Shown: positions 50,300 to 60,048, counted from the stretch's first letter. The stretch: 64,000 nucleotides of DNA from Flavobacterium notoginsengisoli (GCF_014207905.1 NZ_JACHLB010000009.1:62001-126000); one strand, 5' to 3'. Translations and numbers: made by a program. Notes: a model not told the origin generated them from the sequence alone.

Positions 50300-53200
50300 A
50301 TGAAAAAACTTTACTTTTCGCGCCAGCTTCTGGCTTTTCTATGTTTGTTAGGTTGCTTTTCTGGAAATCTTTTTGCCCAGACAATGCCAACTCCACAAGC
50401 ATTACCTTACACACAGAATTTTAATACGCTAGCAGCGACGGCTACAGCGTATCCAGATGGATTTCAAGGGTGGACAGCTTCTACTTCTCCAGGTTCTGCA
50501 TTTAATACTAGTGCAACCCTAGTTGCAGACAGAGCTCTTACAGCTAGTAGTTCAGCATCAATTACTAGTGGAAATTTTCATAATTATAATGGGAAAATAG
50601 GTTTCTTAAATAGCGGATCTTTAGATTTAACTATTGCTTTCGCATTTTCTACAACTGGTCAAAGTGCTGTTCAAATTCAGTATGATGCGATGGTTATTCG
50701 TAATCCTTATGATGGAACTAATAACACTCGTATAAACGAAATGGTGCTGCAATATAGAGTTGGGCAAACAAGTGATTTTACGACTTTACCAACAACATCT
50801 TATGTAAGCGGAACTACTTTGCAAACAGGTTCAGGAGTAACAACTCCACAAAATCCGCAGACTATAAACGTTACTTTGCCCGCAGATTGCGATAATCAGC
50901 CTTTAGTGCAAATTAGATGGATTAGCAAACAAAACGGAGGAGGAGGTTCTAGACCGTCTTTTGCAATTGATAATATAAAAGTGGGAGGAGATTCAACTCC
51001 TCCAGTTAATGAATCAGGTTATCCAAAAGCTGTCGAAATTTTATCTGATGGTTTTGATTTTATCAATAAAATTAATGAAACAGGTAAAACATATTTCGTT
51101 TTAACTGCTTCAGGAAGCGCACAACCTACTCCAGCACAAGTAAAAGCTGGTTTTGATGCTACAGGAGTTGCAGCTTTACAGTCAGGATCATTGACAATTG
51201 CTGACAAATCTTTAGAGTATTCAAAAATCTTTACTGGATTAACTTTAAATACAGGTTATATTGTTTATTCTGTTTCTGAAGACATTTCTGAAAATCTTCA
51301 AACAACAGTTAACAAATTAGAGGTTACAACTGCGAATGCTTTAGTGCCTTCTATAAGAACTACAACCGCATCACTTAATTTTGGAAGTGTAGAACAAAAT
51401 TTAGATTCAGCTAGTTTAAATTATCAAATTAAGGGAACAAATATTAGTGCTCCGGTAATTGTAACGGCAACGGCTAATTTTACAGTTTCAAAAGACAATA
51501 CTACTTTCCAATCTTCTGTTTCTTATGATGCAGTAGATTTTGCTTCAAATGCAACACCGACAGTTTATGTTCGCTTTAAACCAAGTGCTGCGGGTATTTT
51601 ATCAGGAACAATAACACAAGAAGCTACTGGCGCTTTGAGCAAAACAGTTGCTGTTTCTGGAATTGGAACGAATCCTTATATCCAAAATTTTGATGATCCG
51701 AATGTGCTTTCAAACAGCGGATGGACACAGTACAATGTTTCTGGACCTTTAAATAAATGGACTTACACCAATGTAACGCGAAATGTAAATTCTGGAACTG
51801 GTGCAGTTCTTATGAATGGTTTCTCAGATACAAATGTGCCAAGTAAAGATTGGTTAATTTCTCCAAAATTACGTTTAGATTCTTTTGGACAATTTCCATT
51901 ATTGTCTTTTTACACTCGTAAATTCTATGCTGGACCATCTTTAAAATTAATGGTTTCTACAAATTACGATGGTGTAAGCGATCCTACTTCGGCAACTTGG
52001 ACAGAAATTGATGGTAATTTTCCAACCGTTACAGGAAGTTATGTAAAATCGGAGTTCATCAATTTAGGAGCTTACAAAACAGATCATACTTATTTGGCTT
52101 GGGTTTACGAAACTACAGCTGGCGGAACTAATAACGCTTCTGAATGGTCTTTTGATGATTTTGCTATTACAAACGAATCAGGTTACGTAGCTTCAAATCC
52201 AGTTTTAGATTTTGGAGATGTAGCTCAAAATACAGTTTCTGCGAGCCAGTCTTTTGCATTTAAAGCTGATGGTTACGGAGATTTAACTCTTACGGCTCCA
52301 GCTTCATATCAATTATCATTAGATAATGCTTCATTTGCTTCAAGCATAGTAGTTCCTTCTGCGACAGCTGCTGCCGGAACTACACTTTACGCAAGATTTA
52401 TTCCAACAACAAAAGAATTGAAAATTTCTGGTGTACTTACGGTAACTGGAACTTCATTAAACAAACAAATTGGTTCACTAACAGGTTCTTCTTTACCAAA
52501 AGCAGATACTTTTGATGTTGTGACTTATAACTTAGAATTTTTCGGCGCTCCAACTTCTGCTTATGGTCCAGCAGACAAAACTTTACAGTTGGAAAATGTT
52601 TCTAAAGTGATGAACAAATTAGATGCAGACGTTTATGTTGTTCAAGAGGTTTCTAGCGATGCTCAGATTGATGCTTTAATTACAAAAATAAACGTAAATG
52701 GTAAGACATTCGAAAAATCAGTTTCAACTTCTTGGTCTTATTCATGGGATCCAACTTCAGATCCGACTTTCCCGCCACAAAAATTAGTTGTTCTTTATAA
52801 TACAAAAACAACTACATTGAAGAAAACGCGTGTAATGTTTAAAGAGTTTTACGATGAACTACGCGCTGGTACAAAAACGCTAGCTAATTATCCTGGCGGA
52901 TCTAGCAGCAGTTTCTTCTCGTCTGGACGTTTGCCTTATATGGTAACTTTAGAAACGAATCTGAATGGAGTTAAAAATGAAATTAAGTTAATTGATCTTC
53001 ACGCACGTGCAAATAGCGGAACAGATATTTCACGTTACAACATGCGTAAATACGATACGCAAGTTCTAAAAGATAGTTTAGATGCACATTATGCAGATTC
53101 AAATATCATTCTTTTGGGAGATTATAATGATGACGTAAAAGCTTCTGTAATTGCTGGTCAGCCTTCTTCTTATGAAGCTTTTGTAAATGATACTAATAAT

Positions 53201-53707
53201 TACAAAGCTTTGACTTTAGAAATCAGTCAAGCTGGTGCGTACAGTTTCTTAAGCTCAGGCGGATTCTTAGATCATATTACAATTTCTAATGAATTGTTTG
53301 ATGATTATATTGCAAATTCAACAGCAGTTTATGACCCAAGAAATGATATAGCAAGTTATACGACAACAACTTCAGATCACGGACCTGTAATTGCTCGTTT
53401 CGAATTGAAACAAGATGTTTTGGCTGTTCCTGATTTTGGAGGTAAAAACAAATATGTTGTTCGTGCGTATCCAAATCCTGCAACCGATGTTGTTAATTTT
53501 GATTTGCAAACAGCACAAGGAAGAGATTTAAAAATTAAACTTTATGATATCAACGGACATGTAATTGGAAATCCGATTAGCGTACAAAGCGAATCTGAAA
53601 TTAGTACAGCAGTTATGTCTGTTCACAATTTAGTTTCTGGATTCTATATTTACACAGTTACCGAAAACAACAAGGTGATTTTTAAAGATAAGATTATCAA
53701 AAAATAA
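50300..53707 (+). CDS. T9SS-secreted multidomain nuclease/phosphatase
   Basis: An 1135-residue exported protein. After a signal peptide (ending NLFAQ) comes a jelly-roll-like domain (about 35-230), an ASH-like beta domain (about 350-455, LNFGSVEQNLDSASLNYQI), a choice-of-anchor J domain (about 459-626, SWTQYN/WSFDDFAITN), a second ASH-like domain, and an endonuclease/exonuclease/phosphatase domain (about 736-1035: VVTYNLEFFG, VVQEV, LLGDYNDD, TSDHGPVIARF). The last 80 residues (YPNPATDVVNFDLQ... GFYIYTV) are the T9SS sorting domain. Substrate is probably extracellular DNA or a phosphodiester. Confidence 0.9.
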   Translation: MKKLYFSRQLLAFLCLLGCFSGNLFAQTMPTPQALPYTQNFNTLAATATAYPDGFQGWTASTSPGSAFNTSATLVADRALTASSSASITSGNFHNYNGKIGFLNSGSLDLTIAFAFSTTGQSAVQIQYDAMVIRNPYDGTNNTRINEMVLQYRVGQTSDFTTLPTTSYVSGTTLQTGSGVTTPQNPQTINVTLPADCDNQPLVQIRWISKQNGGGGSRPSFAIDNIKVGGDSTPPVNESGYPKAVEILSDGFDFINKINETGKTYFVLTASGSAQPTPAQVKAGFDATGVAALQSGSLTIADKSLEYSKIFTGLTLNTGYIVYSVSEDISENLQTTVNKLEVTTANALVPSIRTTTASLNFGSVEQNLDSASLNYQIKGTNISAPVIVTATANFTVSKDNTTFQSSVSYDAVDFASNATPTVYVRFKPSAAGILSGTITQEATGALSKTVAVSGIGTNPYIQNFDDPNVLSNSGWTQYNVSGPLNKWTYTNVTRNVNSGTGAVLMNGFSDTNVPSKDWLISPKLRLDSFGQFPLLSFYTRKFYAGPSLKLMVSTNYDGVSDPTSATWTEIDGNFPTVTGSYVKSEFINLGAYKTDHTYLAWVYETTAGGTNNASEWSFDDFAITNESGYVASNPVLDFGDVAQNTVSASQSFAFKADGYGDLTLTAPASYQLSLDNASFASSIVVPSATAAAGTTLYARFIPTTKELKISGVLTVTGTSLNKQIGSLTGSSLPKADTFDVVTYNLEFFGAPTSAYGPADKTLQLENVSKVMNKLDADVYVVQEVSSDAQIDALITKINVNGKTFEKSVSTSWSYSWDPTSDPTFPPQKLVVLYNTKTTTLKKTRVMFKEFYDELRAGTKTLANYPGGSSSSFFSSGRLPYMVTLETNLNGVKNEIKLIDLHARANSGTDISRYNMRKYDTQVLKDSLDAHYADSNIILLGDYNDDVKASVIAGQPSSYEAFVNDTNNYKALTLEISQAGAYSFLSSGGFLDHITISNELFDDYIANSTAVYDPRNDIASYTTTTSDHGPVIARFELKQDVLAVPDFGGKNKYVVRAYPNPATDVVNFDLQTAQGRDLKIKLYDINGHVIGNPISVQSESEISTAVMSVHNLVSGFYIYTVTENNKVIFKDKIIKK

Positions 53708-53727
53708 TAAATCTTCACCATAAAAGG

Positions 53728-53758
53728 AAAGGCAGTCATTTAAAGACTGCCTTTTTTT
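53728..53758. terminator. Terminator of the T9SS nuclease gene
   Basis: AAAGGCAGTC pairs with GACTGCCTTT around ATTTAAA, followed by T residues that touch the stop of the convergent mepB-like gene. Confidence 0.88.
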
Positions 53759-54284
53759 ATGCGAATATTTTTTTTAGTCGATCGAAATCAATTTCATTAT
53801 TTGTAAAATGAAAGAAGTAATCCAATTGCCATTTTTGTGTTTTTTGAGCTTGTTTACTTGTCGTTTCGTCCCAAGGCGGATAAACTCTTGTTGCTCTAAT
53901 TCCTTCTTTTGTTGCGGTAGAAAAAACACCTTTTTCTAGTAAAATACTTTTCGGAAAAATAAATTGTCCCCAATCTTGATCTTTTCTAACGCTTACAATT
54001 ACAAAATCAATTGCATCAGAATAATCAAAAGGTTCAATAATTCCAGAAGTATTACGCTTCCATAAAGTAACAAATTGGCCCGTTTTAGTTGGTGTTATTT
54101 TGGCTTCTCTGTAACAGATTTTTTTGTTGTTTAAAGAAAAACGAAAAGCACTGTATTCGTCACTTTCATCTTCTTTTTGAAGATTAGTTAATTCAAAACC
54201 AACTTTATCAAAAATAATTTCTTTAGCATTAAATAAGTCTTTTGAAATTGATTTTGAATTTATTTCAGAAATTGTAATGTCCAT
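53757..54284 (-). CDS. MepB-family protein
   Basis: A 175-residue cytoplasmic protein matching the MepB family: YREAKITPTKTGQFVTLWKR, DFVIVSVRKDQDWGQFIFPK, GIRATRVYPPWDE and KWQLDYFFHF. The name comes from a Staphylococcus operon with the MepA drug exporter, but MepB has no proven activity and no exporter is adjacent here. It is convergent with the T9SS nuclease. Confidence 0.86.
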   Translation of the reverse strand: MDITISEINSKSISKDLFNAKEIIFDKVGFELTNLQKEDESDEYSAFRFSLNNKKICYREAKITPTKTGQFVTLWKRNTSGIIEPFDYSDAIDFVIVSVRKDQDWGQFIFPKSILLEKGVFSTATKEGIRATRVYPPWDETTSKQAQKTQKWQLDYFFHFTNNEIDFDRLKKIFA

Positions 54285-54330
54285 GAAAAATGAATTTTAT
54301 TTTTTTTCTGAAAAGTACTACAAATTAAAC

Positions 54331-55950
54331 TTAGAAAGAAACATTTAAACCAAAATTTAAACCCCACTGAAACTGGTTGAAAGACTGATTGTTTAATGGA
54401 TTAATATAATAATTCATTGCCGGTTCTACAAAAACATTTGTTTTTTTATAGACGCGATATTGAACCGTACTACTTAAAGTTGAACCATAAACATAATCGT
54501 TTGCAGTTACATTCTGTCCGATATTATGACCGTCTAAAGCAACATTATTTGATATTAACTTACCAACAAAACCACCAGTATTTACATTTATACTGGCTTT
54601 ATTTCGATTAAAAACAGAATAAGAAACCTCAAGAGGCATTTCGATATATCTTAAATTCTGATCCAGTTTTCCACTTTGTATATTATCACTTTTTAGAGCT
54701 TCTTTCGTACTGTTTGAGATTAAAATATATTCTGAATTTCCCGCTACAGAAGCCGCATTATTACTTGCAGCAACTCCAGGTACAAAAAGAGTATTTCCTT
54801 TGGCACTTACATAAGATACGTTGGCAACACTTTGTCCTAATTCATTCAATTTAAATCCAGAACTAACAGCCCATTTGTTGCTAATATTATATTTGGTTTT
54901 AACTCCGTATGAATTCGATTGTTTAGAATCGTTTACGTTGCCTAAAGTTTTTTCGTTTTTAGTGTTTTCAGAACTTGCTACACCAGCAAAAACTGCCAAA
55001 GCCCATCTGTCTTTTAAATCCAGTTTTTTATCTTTTTTCTCTTTCTTATCCTTTTTCTCTTCTAAAGGCAAAATACCTTTTTCTAAGTTTTGAAGTTCTG
55101 CAAGTTGTACAGAATCTTGTTTAGTTAAAGGCATTCCAAATTTTGAATTCTCTTTTCCAACAGTGTTTGCTATTTTTTCAGCATTATTGTTTTTAGGATT
55201 ATTCAAGTTTTGTTTAGAATTACCGTTGTTTACAAAAGCATTATTGTTGTTAAGAGCTAAATTTTTGTTGTTTTTTGGAATAAACTGTTCATCAAAAATC
55301 GAATTTGAAAGCTGTTTTTGAGCTGTCGAATTAAATTTACTTGGTTTACCAAAAGCAATCCTTTCTTCCGAAATTCCTTTGTTTGCTGTTTTTTTGTTTT
55401 TTTCTAAAGGAGATTTCGCAGAAGATTTAACCGTTGTTTTTTCTTCTGAAGCAATAAAATTCTGATTGGAGAAATTTTGATTTGGAGTATTTCTATTGAT
55501 TTTATCCTCTGATTTAGAATTGCTATTTGTTTCCTTGCTTTTTGAATCCGAATGAGCAACAGCATTTTCTTGATTTTGATTTGGCTGTTGATTATCTAAT
55601 TGTTCTTTTGTTGATACAACCTCATTTGCTGTTGTATCTAAAGTTTTATCAGCATTTTCATCAGATGTTGTTTTGTTATGCTGATTTTTATTGTTGTCTA
55701 GAACTACGCTATTAGTATCAAAACCGCCATTGTTTAAATTGTTGTTTTGAGGCGAACCAGTAAAATATAAAATTGAAGGCAGAAGCAGCCCCAATAATAA
55801 GCATGCAGCAGCCGACCACCAAAGAATAGCTCTCTTCTTCTTTTTAGGTTTATCTAGTTTTTCTTCAATCTGACCCCACAATTCTGGAGGCGGAACACTC
55901 GAAAAGTCTTCCATTGATGAAAAAATATCTTCTATTTTATGCTTCTTCAT
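54331..55950 (-). CDS. Envelope-spanning anti-sigma / outer-membrane barrel fusion protein
   Basis: A 539-residue protein with an unusual layout. Residues 1-40 are an acidic then basic cytoplasmic segment (IEDIFSSMEDFSSVPPPELW), like the N-termini of Bacteroidota anti-sigma factors. Residues 41-63 are one inner-membrane helix. Residues 64-313 are an Asn/Lys/Ser-rich linker with little hydrophobic content. Residues 314-539 are a PorT-like barrel ending WGLNFGLNVSF. One chain would reach from cytoplasm to outer membrane. It overlaps the sigma gene by four bases. This matches the dual-membrane-spanning anti-sigma factors described in Bacteroides that control vesiculation; the match is by architecture. 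Confidence 0.78.
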   Translation of the reverse strand: MKKHKIEDIFSSMEDFSSVPPPELWGQIEEKLDKPKKKKRAILWWSAAACLLLGLLLPSILYFTGSPQNNNLNNGGFDTNSVVLDNNKNQHNKTTSDENADKTLDTTANEVVSTKEQLDNQQPNQNQENAVAHSDSKSKETNSNSKSEDKINRNTPNQNFSNQNFIASEEKTTVKSSAKSPLEKNKKTANKGISEERIAFGKPSKFNSTAQKQLSNSIFDEQFIPKNNKNLALNNNNAFVNNGNSKQNLNNPKNNNAEKIANTVGKENSKFGMPLTKQDSVQLAELQNLEKGILPLEEKKDKKEKKDKKLDLKDRWALAVFAGVASSENTKNEKTLGNVNDSKQSNSYGVKTKYNISNKWAVSSGFKLNELGQSVANVSYVSAKGNTLFVPGVAASNNAASVAGNSEYILISNSTKEALKSDNIQSGKLDQNLRYIEMPLEVSYSVFNRNKASINVNTGGFVGKLISNNVALDGHNIGQNVTANDYVYGSTLSSTVQYRVYKKTNVFVEPAMNYYINPLNNQSFNQFQWGLNFGLNVSF

Positions 55951-56510
55951 GCTGTCTTAAAATTTTTGATACTCAAAATTCGCTTTTGTAAAATGTGTTT
56001 GGCGCGGTTTAAATTTGATTTTGATGTTCCTTCGGAGATTTTCAATAATTCGGCTATTTCTTTGTGTTTCATTTTTTCGAAAACATACAAGTTGAAAACC
56101 GTTCGATATTGATCTGGCAAATCCCGAATATATTCTAGTAGTTTTTCTTGTTCCATCGGAATAACTTCTAGTTCTTCCTCTTCGACAAAATCGGTGTCGG
56201 GATCAAATACATCTAGAAAAAAACTTTCTTTCTTCTTTTTATTTAAAGTTTCGATGAGCTTGTTAATGAAAATCCGTTTCATCCATCCTTCAAAACTTCC
56301 CTCAAATTTATATTGGCTTATTTTCTGAAAAACAATCACAAAAGCTTCCTGAAAAACGTCTTTGGCATCGTCCTCATTTTTCATATATTTCAAACATATT
56401 CCATACAAAACAGGAGAGAACAACTGATATATTTTCAGTTGTCCCTCTCTGTCATTTTTCATGCACAGTTTGATATATTTTTCTACGTCGTCTTTCAAGA
56501 AATGGTTCAA
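55947..56510 (-). CDS. ECF-type RNA polymerase sigma factor
   Basis: A 187-residue ECF sigma factor. Region 2 has LYGICLKYMKNEDDAKDVFQ and AFVIVFQKISQYKFEGSFEGW. Region 4 has LPDQYRTVFNLYVFEKMKHK and the helix-turn-helix IAELLKISEGTSKSNLNRAK. The start is TTG at 56510: no in-frame ATG is found upstream, and the next ATG (residue 17) would cut region 2. A housekeeping-type -7 TATTTTTG lies on the minus strand at 56529-56522, so the transcript leader is very short. Coupled by ATGA overlap to its probable anti-sigma partner. Confidence 0.9.
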   Translation of the reverse strand: MNHFLKDDVEKYIKLCMKNDREGQLKIYQLFSPVLYGICLKYMKNEDDAKDVFQEAFVIVFQKISQYKFEGSFEGWMKRIFINKLIETLNKKKKESFFLDVFDPDTDFVEEEELEVIPMEQEKLLEYIRDLPDQYRTVFNLYVFEKMKHKEIAELLKISEGTSKSNLNRAKHILQKRILSIKNFKTA

Positions 56511-56549
56511 ATTTGATTTTGCAAAAATAGTTTATAATAGTTTACAAAA

Positions 56550-56948
56550 CTATCTTTTAAAAATAGTTCGAGCACCATCTTCATCGTTTGATACAATTGT
56601 TAGGTTTTGATTGTCAAGGTTTTCTATGATGTAAGTTTTACCCTCGAACGAAATTAGATCGTGTTCTGACTGATCTAAAATACCAATTCCTTTTTCTACT
56701 TGATAAGCACTATTTCTAATCTCAACATTATTTTTATAAGTAATTACTCTTCCATTAGGAGTAAAGGCGATTTTCTTATTAAATCCAATTGTTTTAGGCG
56801 TTGCCATATACGGATTTGTATTTCCTCCAATAGATTTTTCCCAAGTCCAAGTATTTACTATTGATCCTGAAGCCACTTTAGAAGCATCTAAAGAATAACC
56901 TGTCGTAAATAGAAAGCAAACGATAAATGATAACAAAAGTTTTTTCAT
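56550..56948 (-). CDS. Exported protein of unknown function (beta-rich)
   Basis: A 132-residue protein with a signal peptide (KKLLLSFIVCFLFTTGYS). The mature part (WTWEKSIGGNTNPYMATPKT, IAFTPNGRVITYKNNVEIRN) has the look of a small beta-barrel or lipocalin-like domain of Bacteroidota. No family recognised. It starts seven bases after the PrcB-like gene, so the two are cotranscribed, upstream of the sigma/anti-sigma pair. Confidence 0.75.
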   Translation of the reverse strand: MKKLLLSFIVCFLFTTGYSLDASKVASGSIVNTWTWEKSIGGNTNPYMATPKTIGFNKKIAFTPNGRVITYKNNVEIRNSAYQVEKGIGILDQSEHDLISFEGKTYIIENLDNQNLTIVSNDEDGARTIFKR

Positions 56949-56955
56949 AATTGGA

Positions 56956-57831
56956 TTATTTTAAGCTAGTAATTTTATCTTGAATTATTTTTTTGAAAGC
57001 TTTAATAGCTGCAGTTTGATCTGCAGTATCAGCGTTATCAATATAAACTCGAGTAATAACAGCGTTTTGATTCAATTCAAAATAAACTCCACCTTGAGCA
57101 GATTCGTTTGGAGTACCGTATGTTTTAGTTTGTCCATTAAGAGCTAAAATCTCTGCTGGAACATCTTTTAGCAATAAAGTATATTCTCCTCTTTTAATAG
57201 TTGGGACATATTTATATTGGCTAAAATCGTATTGTCCAGCCTCAACGTTTAAGAATTTTAAAGTATTGTAATCATTGATCTGGAAGAATTTTTGGCAATC
57301 TGCACCAGTACATTGATTAGAATAACTTCCCACAATTATATTATTTGAACTTTCTTCTCTTTTAAAGAAAATAAATGGTTTTGATGTTTTTGGAATTAAA
57401 ACGACATCAAATGGGTTAGTTGGTGTTTGTGAAACATTTTCATTAGCTCCAGGCGCTTTTTCGTAATAATTTACAACAACTTGGCAAGCATCTTCTACAA
57501 TCGATGTAATTTTTATAGAGTAACCCGTTGTAGGTTTTGGTCCAGCAAAAACTCCCACTAAATAATTTTTTGTAAAATCAATATTGGGATCGCTTGAAAC
57601 ATTACAGCTATTTGCATGTTTTGAGAATAAATCATCCATTTTTGTCTGACTACCAACTACAGTTACTGCAGCTGTAGTAGGAGGAGTTTTTACACTATAG
57701 TTACATAATAAAGGGAATCCTGTAAATTCTACAAGTGTACTAGCACCGCAATCTGCATATTTAGTATCGTCTCCTAATGAGCAAGCACTAATTCCGAAGG
57801 CTACAAACAAGCCAAGCATTAATTTTTTCAT
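56956..57831 (-). CDS. PrcB C-terminal-domain lipoprotein
   Basis: A 291-residue lipoprotein (FGISAC, Cys17). The middle (about 85-145) matches the PrcB C-terminal domain: YLVGVFAGPKPTTGYSIKIT and VVNYYEKAPGANENVSQTPT. PrcB takes part in a protease complex in Treponema, but this domain alone does not prove a protease role. The C-terminal half (GEYTLLLKDVPAEILALNGQ) is unrecognised. Its four Cys suggest disulfides, consistent with a periplasmic or surface place. Confidence 0.82.
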   Translation of the reverse strand: MKKLMLGLFVAFGISACSLGDDTKYADCGASTLVEFTGFPLLCNYSVKTPPTTAAVTVVGSQTKMDDLFSKHANSCNVSSDPNIDFTKNYLVGVFAGPKPTTGYSIKITSIVEDACQVVVNYYEKAPGANENVSQTPTNPFDVVLIPKTSKPFIFFKREESSNNIIVGSYSNQCTGADCQKFFQINDYNTLKFLNVEAGQYDFSQYKYVPTIKRGEYTLLLKDVPAEILALNGQTKTYGTPNESAQGGVYFELNQNAVITRVYIDNADTADQTAAIKAFKKIIQDKITSLK

Positions 57832-58017
57832 GAATATTTTGTAATAGGTTATATCTTGTAGATAAGGGTTTTAAAAAAAGGTTGCGTTGAGGTGTAAATT
57901 TTTTTTTAAAAATAAAATGTTGGTTTAGTTTGGATTAATTCTGAATTCGTGAAATTTTTATTTTTAAAACTAAGTACTACGTATTATTGCGTACTTTTAC
58001 GTAAAATAAACTTAGTT

Positions 58018-59391
58018 ATGTTGGATTATCTACCGTTTTTGTTGGGTTTTATAGTAGCGTTATTTATTGGGATATACGTAGGAAAATTGCTTTCTGCGTC
58101 TAAAAACCATGCAGAAAAAGCCATTTCTGAAGAAAGATTACAGGCAATAAATAGTCAGTTGCAAATGCAGAAAGAGCAATTTGAAAGTGAAAAAAATAAT
58201 TTTCAGAAACAATTGCAATTGAATAATGCAGAGAAAGAAAACATTCGAACAGAAAAAGACAGTTTAGCAATTCAGCTTTCTAAAAAAGAAGTTGATTTTG
58301 AAAATTTATGGGAAAGACATAAAGAACAAAAAAACGAAATCAATGAGCTTCAGGAAAAATTTACCAAAGAATTTGAAAATCTAGCCAATAAAATTCTCGA
58401 AGAAAAATCGGCAAAGTTTACCGAACAAAACAGCGAGAACATGAAAAATATTCTGCTGCCACTTCAGGATAAAATTCACATTTTTGAGCAAAAAGTAGAT
58501 CAGACTCACAAAGAAAGTATTGATTATCATGCGGCCCTTCGTCAGCAGATTATTGGTTTGAGTGAAATGAACGCGCAAATGAGCAAAGAAACCTTAAACC
58601 TAACAAAAGCACTAAAAGGCGATTCTAAAATGCAAGGAAATTGGGGCGAATTGGTTCTAGAACGTGTTCTTGAAAAATCTGGTCTTGAAAAAGGAAGAGA
58701 ATACGAGGTACAGCAAAGTTTTACCAATGCCGAAGGAAATCGTGTTTTTCCAGACGTTGTAATAAATCTTCCAGACGGAAAGAAAATGATTGTCGATTCT
58801 AAAGTTTCGCTTGTGGCATATGAAAAATGGGTAAATGAAGAATCTGATTTGTTGAAAATAGAATTACTAAAAGAACATGTAATTTCTATAAAAAGACACG
58901 TAGAACAGCTAGGAAACAAAAATTATCACGATTTATATCAAATCGAAAGTCCAGATTTTGTTCTGCTTTTTATTCCGATGGAACCCGCATTTGCCATTGC
59001 TTTAAATGAAGATCCGACTTTATATGCCAAAGCTTTTGATCGAAATATTGTAATTGTAACGCCAAGTACACTTTTGGCTACTTTACGAACGATTGACAGC
59101 ATGTGGACGAATCAAAAACAGCAGGAAAATGCCTTCGAGATTGCAAGACAAGCCGGCGCATTATATGATAAGTTTGAAGGTTTTGTTTCTGATTTAGTTC
59201 GAATTGGAAATAAAATTAAAGATACCAAAACAGAATACGAAAGCGCTATGAATAAATTAGTCGACGGAAAAGGAAACCTAATCTCAAGCGTAGAAAGATT
59301 AAAAAAAATGGGAGCGAAGGCTAAGAAATCGCTTCCAGAAAATATTATTGCAAGAGCTATAAATTCAGATGAAAATGAATTATTGAATTAG
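58018..59391 (+). CDS. rmuC: DNA recombination protein RmuC
   Basis: A 457-residue protein: one N-terminal helix (MLDYLPFLLGFIVALFIGIY), a long coiled coil (about 25-180), and the RmuC nuclease-fold domain beginning MQGNWGELVLERVLEKSGL near 204 and holding FPDVVINLPDGKKMIVDSKV-type PD-ExK residues. RmuC limits recombination at inverted repeats. I start at the ATG at 58018; the longer frame to 57949 has no coding signs and crosses an ACGTA-rich region. The C-terminus is Lys-rich. Confidence 0.9.
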   Translation: MLDYLPFLLGFIVALFIGIYVGKLLSASKNHAEKAISEERLQAINSQLQMQKEQFESEKNNFQKQLQLNNAEKENIRTEKDSLAIQLSKKEVDFENLWERHKEQKNEINELQEKFTKEFENLANKILEEKSAKFTEQNSENMKNILLPLQDKIHIFEQKVDQTHKESIDYHAALRQQIIGLSEMNAQMSKETLNLTKALKGDSKMQGNWGELVLERVLEKSGLEKGREYEVQQSFTNAEGNRVFPDVVINLPDGKKMIVDSKVSLVAYEKWVNEESDLLKIELLKEHVISIKRHVEQLGNKNYHDLYQIESPDFVLLFIPMEPAFAIALNEDPTLYAKAFDRNIVIVTPSTLLATLRTIDSMWTNQKQQENAFEIARQAGALYDKFEGFVSDLVRIGNKIKDTKTEYESAMNKLVDGKGNLISSVERLKKMGAKAKKSLPENIIARAINSDENELLN

Positions 59392-59397
59392 ATTAAA

Positions 59398-59439
59398 AGA
59401 AGAAAGAGTATAGAAGAAAGAGTATAGAAGAAAGAACAT
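59398..59439. repeat. Three 14-bp purine tandem repeats
   Basis: AGAAGAAAGAGTAT occurs at 59398-59411 and 59412-59425, followed by AGAAGAAAGAACAT at 59426-59439. It lies in the 108-base gap between rmuC and the thioesterase gene. Confidence 0.7.
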
Positions 59440-59499
59440 AGAAAAAGACCGAAAAGAATACAGAATACAACTAATCAAAAAAATACCAAAAACAAAAAC

Positions 59500-60048
59500 A
59501 TGAGTACAGATTTTAAACCCGTTTCTTCGTCAAAAGTTAGCATATCAGAATTAATGCTTCCGTCGCATACCAACTTTAGTGGTAAAATTCACGGAGGATA
59601 TATTTTGCAATTATTAGATCAAATCGCTTTTGCTTCGGCATCTAAATTTAGTGGTAATTATTGCGTTACGGCTTCAGTAGATACTGTAAACTTTTTAAAA
59701 CCAATTGAAGTTGGAGAATTAGTAACAATGAAAGCTTCTGTAAATTATGTTGGGAGAAGTTCTATGGTTGTCGGAATTCGCGTTGAAGCAGAAAATATTC
59801 AAACTGGCGTAATTAAACATTGTAATTCGTCATATTTTACAATGGTTGCTAAAGACAAAGAAGGAAAAAGTGTTCAGGTTCCTGGATTAATTTTGTCTAA
59901 TCTGCAAGAAGTTCGCCGTTTTAGAAAAGCAATCAAACATATCGAAGTTCGAAAAGAAGTAGAAGAACATGAAAAATTGGCTAGCATTAATTCGATAGAA
60001 GATTTAGCGAGTTTAGAAAAATATAATGTTCTTTTAGAAATAAGCTAA
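59500..60048 (+). CDS. Hotdog-fold acyl-CoA thioesterase
   Basis: A 182-residue cytoplasmic enzyme of the YciA/acyl-CoA hydrolase type: SELMLPSHTNFSGKIHGGYI and LLDQIAFASASKF give the catalytic Asp (near 46), and TVNFLKPIEVGELVTMKASV completes the fold. A helical C-terminal extension (IKHIEVRKEVEEHEKL) is common in Bacteroidota homologues. Chain-length preference is unknown. Confidence 0.87.
   Translation: MSTDFKPVSSSKVSISELMLPSHTNFSGKIHGGYILQLLDQIAFASASKFSGNYCVTASVDTVNFLKPIEVGELVTMKASVNYVGRSSMVVGIRVEAENIQTGVIKHCNSSYFTMVAKDKEGKSVQVPGLILSNLQEVRRFRKAIKHIEVRKEVEEHEKLASINSIEDLASLEKYNVLLEIS

Noticed and set aside
57949..58017. Upstream start for rmuC
   Set aside because: The segment does not resemble the family N-terminus; the membrane helix begins at the ATG at 58018.
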